Source of the DNA: Takakia lepidozioides
Taxonomy: Eukaryota; Streptophyta; Takakiopsida; Takakiales; Takakiaceae
Direction: 5' to 3'
DNA: 64,000 bases
NCBI GenBank assembly: GCA_030704615.1
Contig: CM060732.1
Location: 80,933,171-80,997,170 of the forward strand
Shown here: positions 1 to 13,027 of the stretch, one piece after another
Layout: every line of letters starts with the position of its first letter
Position numbering within the stretch: position 1 is the first letter of the stretch
Translations under genes and position numbers: made by a program
The notes under the pieces: generated by a model
The model's input: the letters and a program-made list of their open reading frames with translations, nothing else
Databases searched by the model: none
Told to the model about the DNA's origin: nothing

Positions 1-3000
1 GCCAAAAACATCAGTCATGAGGGTCAAAGCCCGGGGGAGAACTTCCTGAAACACCATGGCCTTCTCTTCTGAGCTAGCAGTCTCCAATTTTTGTTGAATG
101 AAACGACTCCCATGCTGATCAGCACTGTACAACCAAGGACACGAAGTTCAACTTCACAACAGAAATTGTGAGTACAAAATCTTACACCCACATGACATCG
201 GCAATCAAGTTTTTCCTTTGAATCAAGAATGACACTTTTCTTCATGGTGGGGTTGAATAATGTGCAGAAGATGTTTAAACAGGTATCCTGACGACTTCCC
301 AAGTAATCTGTTGGTAAAATAGCATTGTTTCAATACTGAGAAGACATACCTGAACTCAACAACATGCCCAGCAATGTCTGAAAGCTCAAATCGCCGGGTC
401 TTACTAGTCTTGAACTCTTCAAGCAGGGAGGATCCACGAACTTCATCAGTCGTTTCACTGCTTCTCTGTGATTGCCAACCAGAATAGCTCCCTCCTGCAG
501 CAGCAGCAGTAGAGCTTGACCTACCTGACCCCGAAGACAGACGTATGCTTCGGTCTTCACGTCTCAGGGACAGACTTCCAGGTCCTACGGGAGACCCAGG
601 AAGTACAGGGCTGGCAAGAGGTGAATTTGGGTAGGGCATGACCAAGCCAACTCCAGGGGGACTACCATAGTAGGCTGGACTCACAGACCCACTTTTGTTG
701 CTGGCAATGGGCACCCCAACAGAACCACTTCGCACATACTGTGACTTTTGCTCTGCTGTGTACCCTAACATTGCTCCTAACTGCTGCTTTTGGAGTTCCA
801 GCATGTCCACATGTGCTCCTCCCATATAGTTCCTCAAGATGGACGGATCAGTCAGTGCTGCTGCGGCATGGGCATCCTCTGCAGCACGCTGCATGTACTG
901 CATATACAGTGGATCAGGAATAGGGGGCGGGAGCCCAGAGCCTGCTTGTCCTGCATATTTGTACAAGTGCTGCATATCCACAGCAGATTGAGCAGGAGAG
1001 CCTGGAACTCCTGCCCTCACCCCCATACTGGCTGCCACTGCCGCTGCTGCCCCATCGAATGCTACAGGTGGAGGGTAGCCAGCCATCATTGGTGCCAGCA
1101 TGGCTGGACTCATGGGATATCCACCTATCCCATACTGTGGCGCATAAACAGCTGCAGAGTGAAGATTTGGGTAGTACGAGTTCCCTGCCATATATGACAT
1201 TGCAGCAGCTGCAGCAGCTGCATACATATTAGGCCCTGCTGCGCCTGCCTGGAGCCCAGGTTGAAGAGCAGCTGCCTGCCCTTGCTGAGCTGGAACACTG
1301 TACTTAACCTGACCCCTGTAGCCAGTGTCAAGCCCTGAATAAAGTTGCTGCTGTTGCTGCTGCTGTAAAGCCTGACTATAAGCCAACGCCTGCAATTGAG
1401 CCACCTGACAGGATAGTTGGAACCTAACAGAAAACGTGTTCGAGAACGAGCGCACTCACAAGGGCAGCACTGAACAACAACAGCTACACCCCAGTCCGAC
1501 CCAGCTATGGACTGGCATCGGGCCCTGAATTCATACAACCGCATAAGCCACTTTGCCACATCCAGTATAACATACACAAGATACATGTGGAGTCACAAGC
1601 GACTGAATCCAAAGCCTTTCCAAAGCTTCTCACACCGGTAAAGTTACAGGCAGACAGGCTGGGAATGGCACCATTCCAGATAAAAGCAGGCATAAGTCAG
1701 GACAGGATGGACTGACAAATCATCCGAGACTCTTAACAGTAAAAATAAAATAGAAGACCTGGCAACCTGCGCTTGTGCCTGAGCCGCCATCTGGGCACGC
1801 TGCTGGCGCTGTTGTTGCTGCAGGCGCAAATTGTGCTGCTCCTGCTGCAGATGCTGCTGCTGGAGGAGCTCTCTCTCCTCCATAGCCGCTGTTGCACTCT
1901 GTACATCTGCAAGACTTAATCCCTGGAGTGCGGCTGCAAGCTCTGCAGCACCTGCACTTGCTGCTGCACTGAGGGCCACACTCCTCACCTCAGCACTTGT
2001 GATGCCACCCCCTCCAGAGAGTCCTGAAATCCCACTCAGCATTGCCAATCTGGGACTGGCAGACCGTGTACCTGGCACAGGAGAATCAGGTGTCGCTATT
2101 CTGGCTACAGGAGCTGCAGGCCCAGTTGACTGCCCGTGCATGCTGTTTCCACCAGGTATTGGGGTTGAGGACCGCGATCCTGCCCCAGCTGCTGCACTAA
2201 GTTCAGCAGCTGTCACAGCTGCCAGCGTTGGATCACGCATATGCATTAGCTGCACGTCAAGTGAAGCAGCCGCATCCACACCCTCCTCATTTGCAGCTCG
2301 ACTTGAAGATCTTGAATGATTGTACACTGGCGAAGGTGTGCGGGGGAAATCCTCCTGCATTGCATGACATGAGCAAGTGGGAAACCTATAAATTCATTAA
2401 CATCAAACACACATAAATCTGTACTTCCGTGGGAGCCTGACAGACTTCAGGCACGCAGAGCTCACAAAATCCAGTTGACAGCTCTCGGGCAAACATCCAT
2501 AAGCTTGCAGACAGACCTTCCCTGTAGTTCTGTACACCTCAGACAATCTGGACATGCTGCCGTGGAGGGTCCTATACATGTCCGCTATCACCTGTAGAAG
2601 CTTCATGAGCAAACCCATGGCCTGCTTACTACGCCCAATTTCAAGGAAAACCAATCTGTAGCTGCCAACTTTAATTCTCCATGTGTACAAAGTTGAAGGA
2701 GTTCAGAGCTCACCCACAAATATAGTTGAGCCACCCATCTTACAAAAAACTCTTAGCACTTTAAATGCAAATCAATCTGATGACATCCAGCTTCAAGTCT
2801 AGTACCAGGCGTACCTGGATTAGATCTACCAGACTTTTTGGGCGGGGCCCTAGTCCAACAGAAGACATCCCCATCAAACCATCTCCTCTCTCTGACCACT
2901 CACTAGAACCCTGTCTAGCAAGATTCCCCAAGCTCTCCTCCTCCAAGGGCTCTGGCTCCTCCCTGTGGGTGGGCAAAACTGGCTGTGTGGAGAACAAAGA

Positions 3001-3492
3001 CTTGCTGTTGCTGTCATCCATCGACCTCAATTTTCTCTTGTCTCCAAAACGTTGTGCGTGACGCCAATTCTCCCATGAGATCAGGGGAGTGGGAAGCCTG
3101 GGATTGAGGTTGATGTGCGAGTAATAATATGCTAAGTAACTAGGATCAGACCGCAGCTCTTGCTCCGACTCAAATACCTCTCGTTCCCCTAATTGCGATT
3201 TTGAAAGACCCCCTTCCTCTTTACTGCCGGGATGGTGAGGAAATAATCCTCCCATTGCAGCCATCGAGCCCTCCACACTAGGAGGGGCACTACCACTTCG
3301 TTGTGGCATGTTTCTGTCATTCAAGATGTTCTCAATTCGTGAGCGCCCCCCCTTCAGCAGAGCGCCCAATTCTGCAGTTGGAGAGGAGCTATGACCACCC
3401 CCACCTGAACCCCTAAGGCTGTCCCCAAGCGTTCCAATACCTCCTCTCATTCCGCCCCCTGGCAACAACCTCACAGGACTTTCTGTCGTCAT
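1..3492 (-). CDS. PUM: Pumilio-family RNA-binding protein, N-terminal half (partial at left edge)
   Basis: Pumilio proteins bind the 3'UTR of mRNAs through eight PUF repeats and repress translation or promote decay in the cytoplasm. Four coding exons join in phase: 3492-2815, 2354-1767, 1404-350 and 124-1, with GT-AG introns between them. Exon 1 has the motif [12 protein letters not shown] and an acidic stretch followed by [19 protein letters not shown], both typical of plant Pumilio N-termini. Exon 2 holds [12 protein letters not shown] and a Gln-rich run; exon 3 is rich in Gln, Ala, Tyr and Pro and ends in LLEEFKTSK and HVVEFS. The last exon opens PUF repeat 1 ([15 protein letters not shown]) and stops at the window edge, so the remaining repeats lie outside. 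About 658 codons are visible. I chose the ATG at 3492; an in-frame ATG at 3504 would add four residues. The CAG-rich stretches are low-complexity and may vary in length. Family assignment is firm; which paralogue it is cannot be told. Confidence 0.92.
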
Positions 3493-4800
3493 TTCAGTCC
3501 ACACTTGAAGAAAACTTTATCTGAGTTCAAAGCTCCGCATGACCACTGCGGTTCACAGCCTCCAACCCTTGCTCTTCCAATCGAAGAACCTTGGCTGCAT
3601 CCACCCTCTGCACATCTGAGTCTAACACCATCCCCGGCGCATTTTTTCCAAAGAAAACGACTTGAGTGGTCCTTTCGGCAAAACCGACGCTGAGCAGGGT
3701 TCGGGTCCAAGAGGAGCCCCTGTCCACCCTCAATCTTGAAAACCTTTTGAACTGAGGTAGAATGAGGTCGGTCACACAGTGCTAGATCCTTGCTCACCCA
3801 ATCCGCTCAGCTGCAGCGGTAAGAAAAAATGAGGAACTTGGGCCCCTAGCACCTCCACTACAATAATATTATTTTTTCAATCGGGAACTTCTAGAAATCT
3901 CCAGACTGTTGAGTTGGCAAAGGCCAAGCAAACAGACAGCAGATTGTCACTACACCAGATCTTGTACGAGACAGAAAAAGAGGAGAATGAAAGAGATGGA
4001 AAGTTAAGCTGAAGCCTCTGGCAAATTATGGACTGTCCAAATTATGACAGACTCTGCTACCAAATCACAACTTTAGGAGACCATGAGATAGTCTTCAACA
4101 CCTTCGTAGACGGAAGCAAGATCGGGCTAGTAAAAGGCCGGCATTGCAGGCTACTGTGAGTAAGGCCACACACTGCTGCAAATGGCGCAGAGATGGCACA
4201 TCGACGACGCCGACGAATACCTAGGAAGAAATTTCAAAACTCCTGCGATCTCTCACTAGCTAGATCTGCTGCAGCAGCAGCAGATACCAGACACGGAGCA
4301 AAAAATCCAAACACTCCATCGAATTGCACCTCTGAAAACCTAAATTACGCACAAACTAGAAGAAACCAGTCCCCGAACCAAATTCACAGCTGTCTCGCTC
4401 CAAAAATTGATTTCTGCTACAAGATGCACACCAAAAACTACAGCAAAAAAAACACCCCGCCTTACAGAATCTAGCAGCAGGGAAAGCAGAGCCTTGCACC
4501 CCGAGGGCAGCAAGAGCAGTGTGTGCAGGCCAGCGACGAGGGCAGGAATGCCATGGCCGAGAGCCTCCACATGCTCCCCACAGCGTCACCGGCGGCATAT
4601 CGAGGCCAGCCGTCCGATTCTGCATCCTGCGGTCCCCGTGCGGCAGCGCTGAGTTGTCTCATTAAATTAGGTAAAGTTGCGGTACGTATGCCACGCGGCG
4701 CGCTTACATTGCGTGTACCCCTCCTTTTGTTTTCTAGTGCTCGCCACACTTTTCCCTTCCTGCCGCCCTTCCCTTCGTACTAGGTTACGCTAACCACGCG
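3493..4800 (-). promoter_or_regulatory. 5' leader and presumed promoter region of the Pumilio gene
   Basis: This stretch lies directly upstream of the Pumilio start codon and has no convincing coding sequence on either strand. It has pyrimidine-rich tracts and a short CAG/CTG run near 4268-4282, and becomes moderately GC-rich towards 4450-4750. A transcript leader with one or more introns is likely here, but I cannot place the transcription start or a TATA box with confidence. The assignment rests on position alone. Confidence 0.35.
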
Positions 4801-4833
4801 CTCCACCCCTCCTTAACCTCATGCTCTCGTTCC

Positions 4834-5006
4834 CATCCATCCATATGCGCTCTCCCAACCTGCACGCCATTACCTTCACGAAGGTTAGTCCAATCTCGCA
4901 TCCATCCATACTCTCTACCGAACCGCGTTTGTACTACCTCCATGAAGGTTTCTCTACTTTTCTATCCATCCGTGCTCTGCCGATCCGCATTACCGCCACG
5001 AAGGTT
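4834..5006. repeat. Three-copy tandem repeat, about 55-65 bp, ending in GAAGGTT
   Basis: Three diverged copies start with a CATCCATCC-like block and end with CACGAAGGTT or CATGAAGGTT: roughly 4834-4886, 4899-4950 and 4963-5006. In the first copy CCTTCACGAAGG forms a small inverted repeat. The block sits about 1.4 kb upstream of the Pumilio start. It is a short minisatellite; a reading frame through it is a by-product of the repeat. Confidence 0.6.
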
Positions 5007-8000
5007 GCAGTACGGTTGGATCCTGGAGTTTGAGCTCGACATGTTAAGTAGCTTGATTAACTGAACGGATCACACACTTGACAGTGGGAGGACTACTTCC
5101 AGAGAGGTTCTTCTCAGCTTCAAACTCGATGATTATCCTCGAAACAAATAATCCGGAGAAGGATGGAAGCCATTAAAAGCTCCATTAGGAGGATGGCAAT
5201 ACAGAGGTAAAATTACTTTCATAAAGGTTGTTCTTTCTTTTATTAGCTGCAAATTAATTCAATGTGTAAACAATTCTATGTTGATTCCGCTGCACCAGGA
5301 TTGGTCAGGTGATGGTGTGGAGTGCACCCTGGGATCAGGGGGTCACAATCAGGTCAGAGATGCCCTTGTCAAAATACTCACACAATGGTCCATTTCCTAG
5401 CCACAACCTTTTTATAGGGCATTATACTAACATTGTGGGTGCAGCGTAGTCAACAGTGGGGAATACCGCCCCGCAATTGGGAAACCCGTTTCCGCCCCGA
5501 AGAGCGATTTCTCCGATGCCACAAAATGAAATTTAAAAAGAAAAAAAAACAGCAGTAGGTAGTATGGTAGCGTTGGAGCCTGAGGAAGAACAAGAGAAAT
5601 TGCAATCACAGTACTACAACATGACATCTTTGAAAGCATGAAATTCAAGCTTGTAGATTAATGCCTTTTCTTTTCAAGAAAAGAGAACAGGGGGATTGTA
5701 GCCCTGTGAAATTTTATTGGCCCTGCCCCACAGGGTAGGGACTATGCATCAACTTGGCCAAAGTGCCCTTAACCTTATAAACTTAATGGGAACATTAAAG
5801 TTTTTAGTTCCCAGTTGGGCACGTTTTACACTGATCCGTGATAATTTACTATAAATACTTCCGTCATATTTACATGGACAACATTTCATTTTAAAAATAG
5901 AAAGTCACTTCACAAAATCAAAATACATTATTCTTAGCAATAACATAATTCCTTAAAACTTCATATCAATAAAACAATGGCAGGGCCTCCGTGTATCTCA
6001 CGCCTTATTAAAAAGGTAAGGAAAAAATAACCTTACAATACGCCATGAAGGCAGAGAAACGAGGTTCCACTCCGAGCCTGCAGAACTAAAGAGGGGGGGG
6101 GGGGGGGGCGCTAACAGAAGGAAGGAATAAGATAAATATAGGGGAGCGAAGAGGGCCAAAGCAGAATACTGCAGTGGCACTCGTGCAACTTAAAAAACAG
6201 AAGAGAGGACAATAACCTGAAGTCCAGAGAACCAGCATGAGGCAAGGGAAGTAGAGATAAGTACAGTCAACAAAGAAACAGGAAGGATACAGACAGCACT
6301 AAAAAACTAGAACTACGTGCTACCTCTCTTCTTTTTGGGGGAATCAAATGACAACTATGTCTTTGATTTCCCCTTCATAAGACTGCGCTTATGCCTCCAA
6401 TTCACCTCTGACTCATCCGCATCCAAGGGAGAGCGCCTCGTGCTAATAGAGCTGCCAACAGGATGGGAGGCCATCTTCCCAGATAAGGATAAGTCAAATG
6501 CCAGACCCAAGGAAAAGTTTAATTTTCATTAACCACGAACTCATTCAAAGCCGCAACATCACTTGGATCTAAAGAGTACAAGTTCTGAGATGGTTCAAAT
6601 GTCATAGTCAATAGAACCTCCTACAGAAAATTCCTGATTTTCCCCACGAATTGTCGAAGCTTGTAAGCAATTGTGTTCGTCTTCTGTTGCCACACTTGGG
6701 AAGACTTGCCACAATCACAGACCACGACTTTCAGGCTTCAGATCACAAAAGGTCTGATTAAGCCAAGAACGTTACTTTCTGCAAACAGGGAGTAGCATCC
6801 TAAAAAACCACCAGGCACCTCATCTACAAAATGTGCCAAAGGATGATGCATCAAATGGCTTTCCCAAACTGGGCAAGAGCAGAAGTTAGCACCTATGCTA
6901 TTGAGATGGAAAATTTGAGATGATGTGAACCTTGATTTTATTTTTATTTTTTTAAGAGAACAGAGGACAAAGGCCCTGGATATATTTTATTTAAGTAAGT
7001 CGAGAAAAACAACCTCAATTACAACCATGGAGGATGAAAAAGGGGGCACTGCCCCCTGAAATTTTTTAAACCTAAGCCATAAAATCTTAACCTTTGTCTG
7101 AATTTAGCCCTTAATGAGCGCTTTTCGCAAAACTGTGAAAAAAAAAACTCACCCTCAGCCATGGTAAGGCCAACAATGCAACATACTTATCAACAGTCAG
7201 TATCTTAGTTGGATAGTGCACTGAGTGCCACCCAGATCATTCTAGGGCCAAATCCTGCTACCTTGATGGGTGTGGTATATTATTCTTCTCCCTCTTCCCT
7301 TGGGCGGTGTCCCATGTGAATAGCCTTCATGGCGAGGTTACTGTGAAAGAGGTTATTTTCTCCTCTCACTACAATTGAGGGGTCTGATTTGTGAGCTGTT
7401 GCTCCCAAGTTTTTTTTTTTTTTAATGTAACATGCAGAAAATTTAGATCCATAAAACTGATTGTCTCTCATTTGCCGATGCCTACTTCCATGATGCAGTG
7501 CCTTCCCAAGGTGTCACCTCCTTTCCTTCAATGCTAAAAACTGCTTCCATGATGTGCCTTCTCCAGGTAACACCTCCCTCAAGTGACATCTCTATTATTC
7601 AAAAAATAAATGGATAAATTTTCAAGAAGTTTATTTTGGATGAAAATAGAATCTTCCACTATTCACAAAGAGGAGCCTGCAACTAGCCACTCGTTTTTCT
7701 TGTGGTGTCGTCTGGTGAATTAAAAAACACCCTTTTGTTTTGCCACATGTTTAAGTGGTGTCTTGAAGTGTGTGACGGTGCTGAACGGTGGGTGGAATAC
7801 GATGTATTTTTAAGTTCTAATTAATTGGCTCTTCTTTATTCTAAAGAGGAGACTACGTATCAGTGTCAAAAAAATCTCTAAGCCATTGTTGTGCCTTCCC
7901 CAAGTGTCACCTCATCTCTTTCTTAAAAATTATTACCAAGATGTGCCTTCTTGTTATGGAGTGAAAGTAGATTTCACTATTCGCAACGAAGAGCCATATG

Positions 8001-8733
8001 TGACTAGACGCTTGCTTGATTAAATATGTTGGGTTGAGATCCACTTGTCCCAAAGTTTTCATCAACCAGAAGAGTTCTCTCTCTAAAGGATGATGGATAG
8101 TCCTTGGAGACATTGACCCCTGTTGCGAGTCAACAAGGGAAAGAGTGCATCTGGCGTCCGCAAACTCGTCGACCTACCCGCATTAACATTAACAAGATAA
8201 GCCCCTAAAAACCCAGATCTGGACCCATTTAGCAAAGCAAGTGATATTGAGAAAGCTCCAACCACCGCCTTTCCACAAGCAATCAAGCGGTCTCTCATCT
8301 GCTTGTATTTTACAGGAAATCTTTAAGAGCGTGCTTATGTGTTGAATCTTTTATGTGTCTTGCGTTCTCACCATGCTCCTTGAATCTGCTGCTATAGGAA
8401 TCAGTAAAAACCCATTGGCTTGATTGCAATTAACTCATATTTTCAATATGAATATTTATTTAATAGAATTGAAGCCCTCTAGATGAACTATATATCACAT
8501 GGACATTCAAGTCTGAAGCAGATCAACAATTTTGACAAAAATTTAATGAATTAGAAATAACCGTATATGCTCAATATAATAATAAGTACGTAGATAAAAC
8601 ATTGATGAGGCCACTTTTTCATATAAGTCCCTATCCCCGAAGTTTTTAGGCTACATCATGTATCCAAACAAACACGTCATTGTACTATCTCTGGATGAGG
8701 GTGTTTGTAAACGCCACAAATACGAACTACTCT
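5007..8733. other. Gene-free, AT-rich spacer with decayed repeats
   Basis: No gene is supported here. A run of 16 G lies at 6093-6108. Two stretches, near 7493-7690 and 7884-8060, share blocks such as TGCCTTCCC(A)AAGTGTCACCTC and TTCACTATTC; they look like an old direct duplication about 350 bp apart. Phrases resembling AAGAGAACAGAGGACAAAGGCCC occur near 5683 and 6952 and again at about 43305, so they probably belong to one dispersed repeat family. All short ORFs lack recognisable features. Confidence 0.4.
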
Positions 8734-9581
8734 CACTACAACAGATCGCGGTAGTTATGACTGCCAAACCATGGTAGTCATGGTTTTCTTGACTTTGACC
8801 GTGACTGCACCATGTTTTTATATGAAATTGACCTCCCGCAGTCGTTTATACGACTGTAGTCATATGAATGACTATCTAAGTAGTCGTCTGTATGACTACA
8901 TGGCTCCGGAATGGGCGGAAGGCTGGTCAACGGCAATTGACCAGATTTAGCTCACCATTCATAGTCATTTCCATGACTACAGTGTACATGGATGAGATTA
9001 CATAGTCATGATGACTACTGGGGATTTTGTAATTTGGTGTGTATAATACAATTAAAACACCATATGATCACATGAATGACTAATGGGTGTATTGATTAGC
9101 AGGTAGTGAACTATAACTCTTATAGTAAAGGTTGCAGGTTCAAACTCCTCTAAGTACAATCAAATGGATAAGATGGCCCTAGGGTTAGTAGGCGAACTAG
9201 GGATAACACGTGGTAGCCTAGATGGGCTGCCACGTGGCTTTTTCATTATTATAAAATACATTATGCCACGTGGCACAATGTGGTGCGACGCGGCGTCCGA
9301 CATATGTTTTTAATTTTTTTAGTTTTGTAAATTAAATTAAATTTTTAATCAATTGCGCCTCGCCACGTGGCGCGGCAGCGGCGACTGCAGTATGATGGTA
9401 TATATGACTGCAGTGAGAGATATCACTTGGTTCATCTGACTGTAGTCATCCGGACTGTACCATCTTGTACTCATTGTATTACCTTGGTTTGCACGACTTA
9501 CAGTTATAGAAGTCATATGTATCGTTTATGACTGCAGAATAGTCATATATACAGTCAGAAATACCGCGATCTGTTGTAGTG
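8734..9581. mobile_element. Non-autonomous CACTA (EnSpm/CMC) transposon with perfect ends and target duplication
   Basis: The 848-bp element begins CACTACAACAGATCGCGGTA and ends with its exact reverse complement; the next 10 bases match 8 of 10. It is flanked by TCT on both sides (8731-8733 and 9582-9584), the 3-bp target duplication expected for CACTA elements. Subterminal regions hold many variants of GACTGCAGTCAT / ATGACTAC in both orientations, like the subterminal transposase-binding repeats of plant EnSpm elements. The inside has no coding sequence. It carries four CACGTG cores (9207, 9231, 9267 and 9364). A pol III B-box-like GGTTCAAACTCC lies at about 9138. The perfect termini suggest recent movement by a transposase in trans. 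I could not find the same ends around the CACTA coding region at 25.7-29.8 kb. Confidence 0.9.
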
Positions 9582-9584
9582 TCT

Positions 9585-12500
9585 TGGTAGGCCCCACAGT
9601 CCCAAACAATCTCTCCAATTTTTTGAAGAAGTTGGATATTTCAAAAGATCATGACCAACAGTATTGAACTTCATGAGGTTCATCTTCTCATTTTGGCGCC
9701 AATTTGAAGGGCCGCCGAACTACACATGAACAAAGTTTTGCGGTTTTTCCTCTGCTAGATAATATTTGGAACAGTTACCTTGCAATAAGAGACGATATCG
9801 AATTTTCTGTTCCTTTTTTGTTTTTAATTTTTCCCTCAAGTATAGAGGTCACAACAAGAACAACTAACCAATTCACCCGTTTTTCACCCATTATCTAGTG
9901 ATTTCGGACACAGCCACCAAAACATAGAAATGGGAGTCACAAAATCAACCTGCAATCACCTATTGTGTGGGTACCTACATACTAGATTCAATCCGAAACT
10001 TGAATTAATAGGACGAGGAAAAAAACCTTGAGCGAGATAAGGTGTGAGGCTTTAAACAAAGAGGATAATCATACCTTGTAACCAGTCAGAAGGAACCAAA
10101 TAGGCTGAAAAAAGCAAGAATATACTACAAAATGGGACCATAGTGGTTGAAGGATTGTGCATCATCCCAAAGAATGTACTTCAAGGCAAAGGCACGCTGC
10201 TTCAGCCTAAAGAAAGAGCAACTTAGGTCAAAGATAGCAAGAGAAGGGTCCGAAAGTGGGAGTGAAAGCATCAAATAGAGGGGATACTACCCCACAAGGA
10301 AATCCATAAAAGTACCTTATAAGAAGTCTGGATAGCAAGAACAGAGACAAACCAAAAAATGGGTAACGTAAAAGATATCAACGAAACACAAGAGCGGGGC
10401 CAATAGTGGGAGATGCCATATATTGCAATTAGAAACCACTATTTTGAAGCATTAAAATCAAATTGGGTCTTGATTTTGTTGCGGCATTTCTAATTATGTC
10501 ACCAATTATTAACCTCGTAGTCTTCACCTCCACTAATGAGCTCCCATTTCATTGGGGAGCTTATCATTCCAAGAAATATGCATGTCAAAAAGTCTCGAGG
10601 AGGGCATGTCATGATCATTGCCACATCAACCTGGGTCCTGCAATAAGCAAAAATCCCAAACCCCCGGGGCTGCAGGATCTGCATATTTCATAAACCCCTC
10701 ACCGCAATCTGTTTTCCATTGGAAGATAAGTTGTTAGCCCCACATGCAATCTAGATGCATGCTTAGTATTGTCCTTAGACCATGTACAACCCAAATGTAA
10801 CTCTTCTCTAGGTGAGCATCTTACCATAAGGGGTGTTGCAAAACCAATATGCGAGACTACCATGAAATATGGTCTAAATCATCTAAAATATGTCAACATT
10901 TGCTACATATGCATGCCGCTTTCAATACCTCGTGTCAAGTTGCAGTGGCATCCAACATAACAATAAACGGCCAAGGAGGTGTGTTCAGTAAGGAGTTTCC
11001 AACAGTCGAGACATCAAAATCTATAAAAAGATGGTGTCGCCTTTTATTTGAGCATCTGCAAAATAATTTTGCCCAATATTACCACCAACACCTTTCTCCA
11101 ACCCCTCATTCCTATAGTTGGCTCCGTGTCAAGATGTTTACAAGATGCACTACTAGAGTACATTTGTATCTATTAGATGTTCCACAACATTTACATAATT
11201 TATTACTTAAATGTGTGGTTGTGTGAATAGTGCAAGTTGTCTACTATTTCATTACAATATTACATATATGAAGGTGCATTGAGAAAATTCGTGGATTCAT
11301 GAGGTTATGTTTCACAATTGAGCTAATTATTGGAAAAATATAGAAGACCACAGTCAATTTCATCTTTATTAGGAGTTCCATTAATACTTTGAAGAAATAT
11401 TTTATAATAACGGTAGCGATCCTCATTAACTCTCATATCTTAATCCACATAGCAGCGACAAATATAAAAATGAAAAAACCTCTACTGTATCTCTAGATGA
11501 AGAGAGAGACTCTGGCTACAGCCGACATAATTATTAAGAACCACTTCACATTGCGGCTATTATCCCTGTCGAGGATTGGCTCTATTTTTAATGGGTGAAA
11601 TCCTATGTGCTCCGACCATTTGTAAGGCAGCCTTGTACCCTAACCATTGGGCCATTTGTTAAATGCTTCTCTAGATGAACTAATACAACTGAAAATGCAT
11701 TAACCACAAATCATACTTATATGGTGTTCAAAATCAGAGGCAATGTTTTTGCCCTCCACCAATGCAATTTGGTTTTATCTTAATATGTCAGTAAAAATGT
11801 TACTAATAAGTCTTCGGAGATCTCTTCGGTTGGCAGGGGTCAAAACATCCAGCACTCATAGGCATTTAAAAATCAAAATTTAAAATAACTAAAAGAAAAT
11901 ACAAGGATTGATGATGTCTTTTGCTGGAAATTGCATTGCCCGACCTAATCAATTTAGCCCTTCTGTAGCTACAATATTGTGCGTTGTAGTGCTAGAGCTA
12001 GTGGATTTATCATCTCCAAAAAAATTTCAATGCTCCATAATTCCAAGAGCTGCAAACTCTCAACTCATTTTAATATCAGTTGAATTCTCGCATCCTCAAA
12101 ATTTGTTGTATTAAATTTGATAAGGTTTTTCTCATCAATACAAGTCCTCCATATTGGTTGCAGTTGGTAATGTCATGGCTGTTACTGTTTGCTACACAAT
12201 TGCATATGCTTGGCCAAGGGCAGTCCCTTGTTGACTTGACTTTGAACCATGGGTGTATAATACTGCCAACTCACTCTAGGCAATGTTAATTAGCATCGGT
12301 TAGTTCGGACAATGATTATTTTAGACATTAGTTGTTTGAGACATTTACCAAAAAAGTCAATGTAACGTGGTGGTGATGTGGCAATGATGTGGACTGCTGC
12401 ATAGTGATTTAAACACCGGACTATAATCACCATCCGATCCTATTTCAAATGTACATTGTAAAAAATTTAAATAAGCCAAAATGTTACCATTTATATTTTT

Positions 12501-13027
12501 TTCTATGTGAAATAGAATTACCTAGTGATTTGAATGACTGAAGACGTGATCAACATGCAGGTGTCATTTGGCAAAGTGCAAAATGAACATGTCACTTTCC
12601 AACATTGGTTTTGGAGATGCATGCGGGTAGTTATAGATAAATATTTTGTAAGATTGGTTTAGGAAGGGCCACGTGTTATCACAATGTAATCGTGTTATTT
12701 CAACTAATATTATGGAATATCAATATAAATAAATTATAAAATGGTTTAATTGGTGGACATATGAAATATACACATGTATATTATTTGAATGTGACTATAT
12801 ATATTCATTGTTTGTACTGAATTTACTAATCTGATATAAATTATAATACATACTATGTAAAATAAATTATAATTTCCTCATTGTGCGGTAAACCCTTAAC
12901 AGAGGAGTAGAAAGCAAATCACCGTTGTTTCATGGTGATGGTCGGTAGCGACAATCCCTTTCTGGGACATTCCACTCAATCTCTACGCAGATCTTCAACA
13001 ATGAAATATAAGTTAGAGAAAACTTAC
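9585..13027. other. Gene-free AT-rich spacer
   Basis: About 3.4 kb with no coding sequence I can support. Composition is AT-rich, with short, unrelated open frames and probable remnants of old transposons that I cannot assign. Near 12700-12880 it is close to pure AT. I see no RNA gene and no clear tandem repeat. Confidence 0.4.

Noticed and set aside
741-2416. Plus-strand open frames opposite the Pumilio exons
   Set aside because: They are antisense shadows of the Gln/Ala/Ser-rich Pumilio coding sequence.
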